Source: Sulfuriferula sp.
Lineage (GTDB): Bacteria > Pseudomonadota > Gammaproteobacteria > Burkholderiales > Sulfuriferulaceae
Assembly: GCA_013140765.1 (NCBI GenBank)
Contig: JABFSE010000031.1
Location: forward strand, 1 to 47,440
Length of the DNA stretch: 47,440 bases
Direction: 5' to 3'
In this document: positions 45,017-47,440 of the stretch, in pieces
How the letters are laid out: every line of letters begins with the position of its first letter
Position numbering within the stretch: position 1 is the first letter of the stretch
Notes under the pieces: model-generated
What the model saw: the letters and a program-made list of their open reading frames with translations, nothing else
Told to the model about the DNA's origin: nothing
Database searches by the model: none
Position numbers and translations under genes: made by a program

Positions 45017-45856
45017 ATGATTTATCCAGAAGCCTTTTTAAGTTTAGAGCGTGTGCGCTGGAATATGGCGCAAGATGTGCCGTGGGATAAGTTTGATAAT
45101 GCTTTGCTGACCGATGAGCAGGCAGAAACAATTAAAATGAATGCGATTACTGAATGGTCGGCTTTGCCTGCGACTGAAATGTTTATGCGTGATTTTCGGC
45201 ATGACAGCGATTTTTCGGCATTTATGTCAGTCTGGTTCTATGAGGAGCAGAAGCACGCTTTGGTGCTGATGGAGTATTTGCGCCGTTTCCGTCCAGATAT
45301 GATGCCAACGGAAGCGGAATTACACGCTGTGCGTTTTGAATTTGACCCTGCGCCGCCGATGGAAACCTTGATGTTGCATTTTTGTGGCGAAATCCGTCTA
45401 ACGCAGTGGTATCGCTGTGCAGGGCAATGGCACACCGAGCCTGTGATTAAGCATATATATGGTTTATTGTCGGGCGATGAAGCGCGTCATGGTGGTGTGT
45501 ATTTCCGTTATATGCAGCAGGCAATTGAGCGGCTGGGTAACGAGGCGCGGGTGGCGTTTGCAAAAGTCGGCGTGTTAATGACTAGCGCATCACGCACGGC
45601 AAAGGCTTTGCACCCCACTAATTTGCATGTCAATCAATCCATGTTCCCGAACGACACCGTGCAAAGTCGTATGCCTGACCCCGCTTGGTTGGAGCATTGG
45701 CTGGATGAGCAAATTAAGTTTGATAAGCCGTGGGAAGAAAAAATCGTCACGACGATATTAACCAAGTTGTCTAATTTATTAGGACGCAGTTTTGCTAATA
45801 CCAAAGAGTTAAATCTGTACCGTAAAGAAGTCGGTGCGGCTATAGCCGCTGCTTAA
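45017..45856 (+). CDS. Ferritin-like diiron protein
   Basis: A 279-aa, largely helical protein of the ferritin-like superfamily. It carries iron ligands Glu46, EEQKH (76-80), Glu124 and DEARH (154-158), two Glu-x-x-His motifs as in acyl-ACP desaturases and related oxygenases. It is probably cytosolic. The ATG at 45017 has AAAGGA seven bases upstream; the open frame extends 26 codons further but lacks a good site. Its 3' end overlaps the convergent alcohol dehydrogenase gene by 17 bases. Substrate unknown. Confidence 0.8.
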   Translation: MIYPEAFLSLERVRWNMAQDVPWDKFDNALLTDEQAETIKMNAITEWSALPATEMFMRDFRHDSDFSAFMSVWFYEEQKHALVLMEYLRRFRPDMMPTEAELHAVRFEFDPAPPMETLMLHFCGEIRLTQWYRCAGQWHTEPVIKHIYGLLSGDEARHGGVYFRYMQQAIERLGNEARVAFAKVGVLMTSASRTAKALHPTNLHVNQSMFPNDTVQSRMPDPAWLEHWLDEQIKFDKPWEEKIVTTILTKLSNLLGRSFANTKELNLYRKEVGAAIAAA

Positions 45857-47024
45857 TAATGCCACCTATCTCTTCATCCGTTAGGGTGATGGGATTGGTT
45901 TTCATACTGTTGCCGCGACTATTGGCAACGATACGTGCACAGTCCGTCAACTCAACACCGCAATCACCCAAGCGAGGTATTTGCATAGTCGAAGTCCAGG
46001 TTGTTAGGATGTTTATCAGCGCATCCTGAGCCGTCGTGTCGCTGAGTTCGTTATTTTGCGCTAATAATCTACCCACTTGCGCATATTTGCGTAGCGCATT
46101 GCTGGTCGGCAGGCGTAATCGCAATGCCTGTATATTAGTGTCTGTTGCACTGGCTAGTATCGTGCCGCAAGCCACACCGTGAGGAATAGGGAAAAACGCA
46201 CCTAGCGGCGCGGCCAATCCATGCACAGACCCTAGTCCAACCTGCGCCAAGCAAATGCCTGACAACAATGCGGAGTATGCCATTGCGGTTGCGCTGTCGG
46301 TGGCTGAGGGATGGTGATACCAGTTGAGTAAATGCTGGCTGGCGGCTTCGATGCCAGATATGGCTAAAGCGTCAGTAAATGGATGAGCTTTAATTGATAC
46401 AAACGCTTCGAGTAATTGCGTAAACGCATCCATGCCGTTTGCGGCAATTAAGGCGGGTGGGCAACTTGCTAATAAATCAGGATCAATAATCGCGTATTCA
46501 GGTACGAGGCTTTCATCACGGAAAGATTTTTTATAGCCTAGTGCGCCGTGTGTGCTTAATACCGCATTTTTCGTCGCCTCTGAGCCCGTTCCCGCAGTGG
46601 TCGGTATCGCAATAAAGGGGGTTGACGGCTCGGCGTAAGTCAGCTCAGGCCCAACGCCTTCTAAATAATCTAATACGGAATGAGCGGATGCCAGTAAACC
46701 GGCTATCGCTTTTGCCGCATCTAGCGCACTGCCGCCGCCTATCCCCACCACGACATCAAAATGCGTATTGCGCAGTTGCAGTACCGTAGTGTCAATAAAT
46801 TGCGGGGTGGGTTCACCCGCGACGCTAATGTGAGTGAATCGCAGATGTGCCTCGTGCAATCGTAACTGTAGTTGAGCCCATGCTGGTGTGTGAGTAAAAC
46901 TTGATGCGCCAGTAACTATCAGTAAATTATTGCCAAATTGCTGACATATATCAGTAAGCATGGCGATTTTGCCTGCGCCAAACTCAATACGTGGCAAACG
47001 TGAAATACTGAACGAGGTTTGCAT
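45840..47024 (-). CDS. Iron-containing alcohol dehydrogenase
   Basis: A 394-aa group III (iron-type) dehydrogenase. The NAD site is GIGGGSALDAAKAIAG. PTTAGTGSEATKNAVL, then a metal-binding Asp/His in NGMDAFTQLLEAFVS and HGLAAPLGAFFPIPHG follow. ATG at 47024 gives MQTSFSISRLPRIEFG, the normal start, and the extra 20 upstream codons are rejected. It oxidises or reduces an alcohol-aldehyde pair, but the substrate cannot be read from the sequence. Single gene. Confidence 0.92.
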   Translation of the reverse strand: MQTSFSISRLPRIEFGAGKIAMLTDICQQFGNNLLIVTGASSFTHTPAWAQLQLRLHEAHLRFTHISVAGEPTPQFIDTTVLQLRNTHFDVVVGIGGGSALDAAKAIAGLLASAHSVLDYLEGVGPELTYAEPSTPFIAIPTTAGTGSEATKNAVLSTHGALGYKKSFRDESLVPEYAIIDPDLLASCPPALIAANGMDAFTQLLEAFVSIKAHPFTDALAISGIEAASQHLLNWYHHPSATDSATAMAYSALLSGICLAQVGLGSVHGLAAPLGAFFPIPHGVACGTILASATDTNIQALRLRLPTSNALRKYAQVGRLLAQNNELSDTTAQDALINILTTWTSTMQIPRLGDCGVELTDCARIVANSRGNSMKTNPITLTDEEIGGIIKQRL

Positions 47025-47146
47025 GACTAAAGGCCAAAAATAAATAATAAGTGCGAATTGTATGATAACTACATAATAAATCACTAAAAATAGTCGTTTT
47101 AATAAGTAAAATGAATGTAGGTAAAAGCAATAAATGAAATAAAGTG

Positions 47147-47176
47147 TTGACTCGGATAGGCAAGGCTTGCTATAGT
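47147..47176 (+). promoter_or_regulatory. Promoter of the tRNA-fMet/rRNA leader
   Basis: TTGACT (47147-47152) and TATAGT (47171-47176) are spaced by 18 bases. It is the only strong promoter in the 206 bases between the dehydrogenase gene and the tRNA. Confidence 0.75.
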
Positions 47177-47230
47177 CTCACCTCTCGACGCGGCGTAAAC
47201 AACGTAGCGAAGAGTAAAGAAACAATCAGA

Positions 47231-47307
<77 letters not shown>

Positions 47308-47315
47308 AGTAATAC

Positions 47316-47350
47316 GCTCTTTAACAACAAGACAATCGATAAGTGTGGGT
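47316..47350 (+). promoter_or_regulatory. rRNA antitermination boxA leader
   Basis: GCTCTTTAACAA at 47316-47327 is the boxA of proteobacterial rRNA operon leaders, and GTGTGGGT at 47343-47350 matches the following boxC-like part of E. coli leaders. NusB-NusE bind boxA to prevent early termination. An 8-bp inverted repeat (GTATTTAC at 47349, GTAAATAC at 47417) may be part of a processing stem. The 16S gene would start beyond 47440. Confidence 0.8.
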
Positions 47351-47440
47351 ATTTACGGTAGTGAGTTTGGTTTGATTCTGGGCAACTAGGGTTAAACTGA
47401 AACGAAACTAAAAGTAGTAAATACGCATGCTGAAATAGAA

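Noticed and set aside
47025-47146. Further gene between the alcohol dehydrogenase and the tRNA
   Set aside because: The stretch is A/T-rich with no frame of useful length and no ribosome site.

Overview
The window looks like a chromosomal segment of a betaproteobacterium, probably of the Nitrosomonadales/Gallionellaceae/Methylophilaceae kind. This is inferred from protein flavour and gene order: gltB-gltD-hemE, zapA-6S RNA-ygfA, aroB-dgt, accA-tilS, and a B12-riboswitch btuB/cob cluster. No 16S gene is inside the window, so the assignment is approximate. Most of the sequence is ordinary housekeeping DNA broken by several accessory islands.

Left edge (1-5,600): the end of a type II-C CRISPR-Cas locus. 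Four 36-bp repeats with 30-bp spacers continue off the left edge. Each repeat ends in an extended -10 promoter element on the + strand, and a hairpin with a T-run closes the array. cas2, cas1 and a compact 1,014-aa cas9 lie on the - strand and converge on the array. A tracrRNA is readable upstream of cas9 on the + strand, with promoter, 15-nt perfect anti-repeat core and terminator. A Phd/VapC toxin-antitoxin operon with a 17-bp perfect palindromic operator follows.

5,700-14,500: glutamate synthase (gltB, gltD), hemE, a non-coding 390-bp stretch with DnaA-box-like 9-mers beside AT-rich DNA, then ygfA, 6S RNA, zapA and a small coiled-coil ZapB-like gene on the - strand.

14,550-28,730: a four-gene operon of unknown role built around an MNT/HEPN toxin-antitoxin pair. 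A cobalamin riboswitch then controls btuB, a small membrane protein, cobO, cbiA, cbiB and cobD. The cob run is interrupted by about 4 kb holding a cassette (cupin, NTF2-like and 7-TM PQ-loop-like genes with a divergent MocR regulator) and a second MNT/HEPN pair. It resumes with cobQ and cobU. Right after the MocR gene lies a 25-codon remnant of a second cobD 3' end, a scar that marks the junction of the inserted cassette.

28,760-47,440: a DUF302 protein, a secreted protein with a duplicated Cys motif, aroB-dgt, a DsrE-like protein, rsuA, a GGDEF-EAL protein, a PBP7-type endopeptidase, a YqiA-like esterase, an RNB exoribonuclease, tonB, fbp, tilS, accA, slyD and an L16 hydroxylase. Next come a strongly supported but unassigned small RNA carrying anti-Shine-Dalgarno motifs, a ferritin-like diiron protein and an iron-type alcohol dehydrogenase. 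The window closes with initiator tRNA-fMet followed by a boxA antitermination leader, which suggests an rRNA operon begins just past the right edge.

Links between regions: TonB (38.6 kb) would energise BtuB (16.5 kb), which supplies corrinoid to the cob enzymes. The best candidates for undescribed biology are the 44.8-kb small RNA, the MocR cassette with its cobD scar, the orf109-MNT-HEPN-orf173 operon, and the DnaA-box/AT-rich region after hemE.
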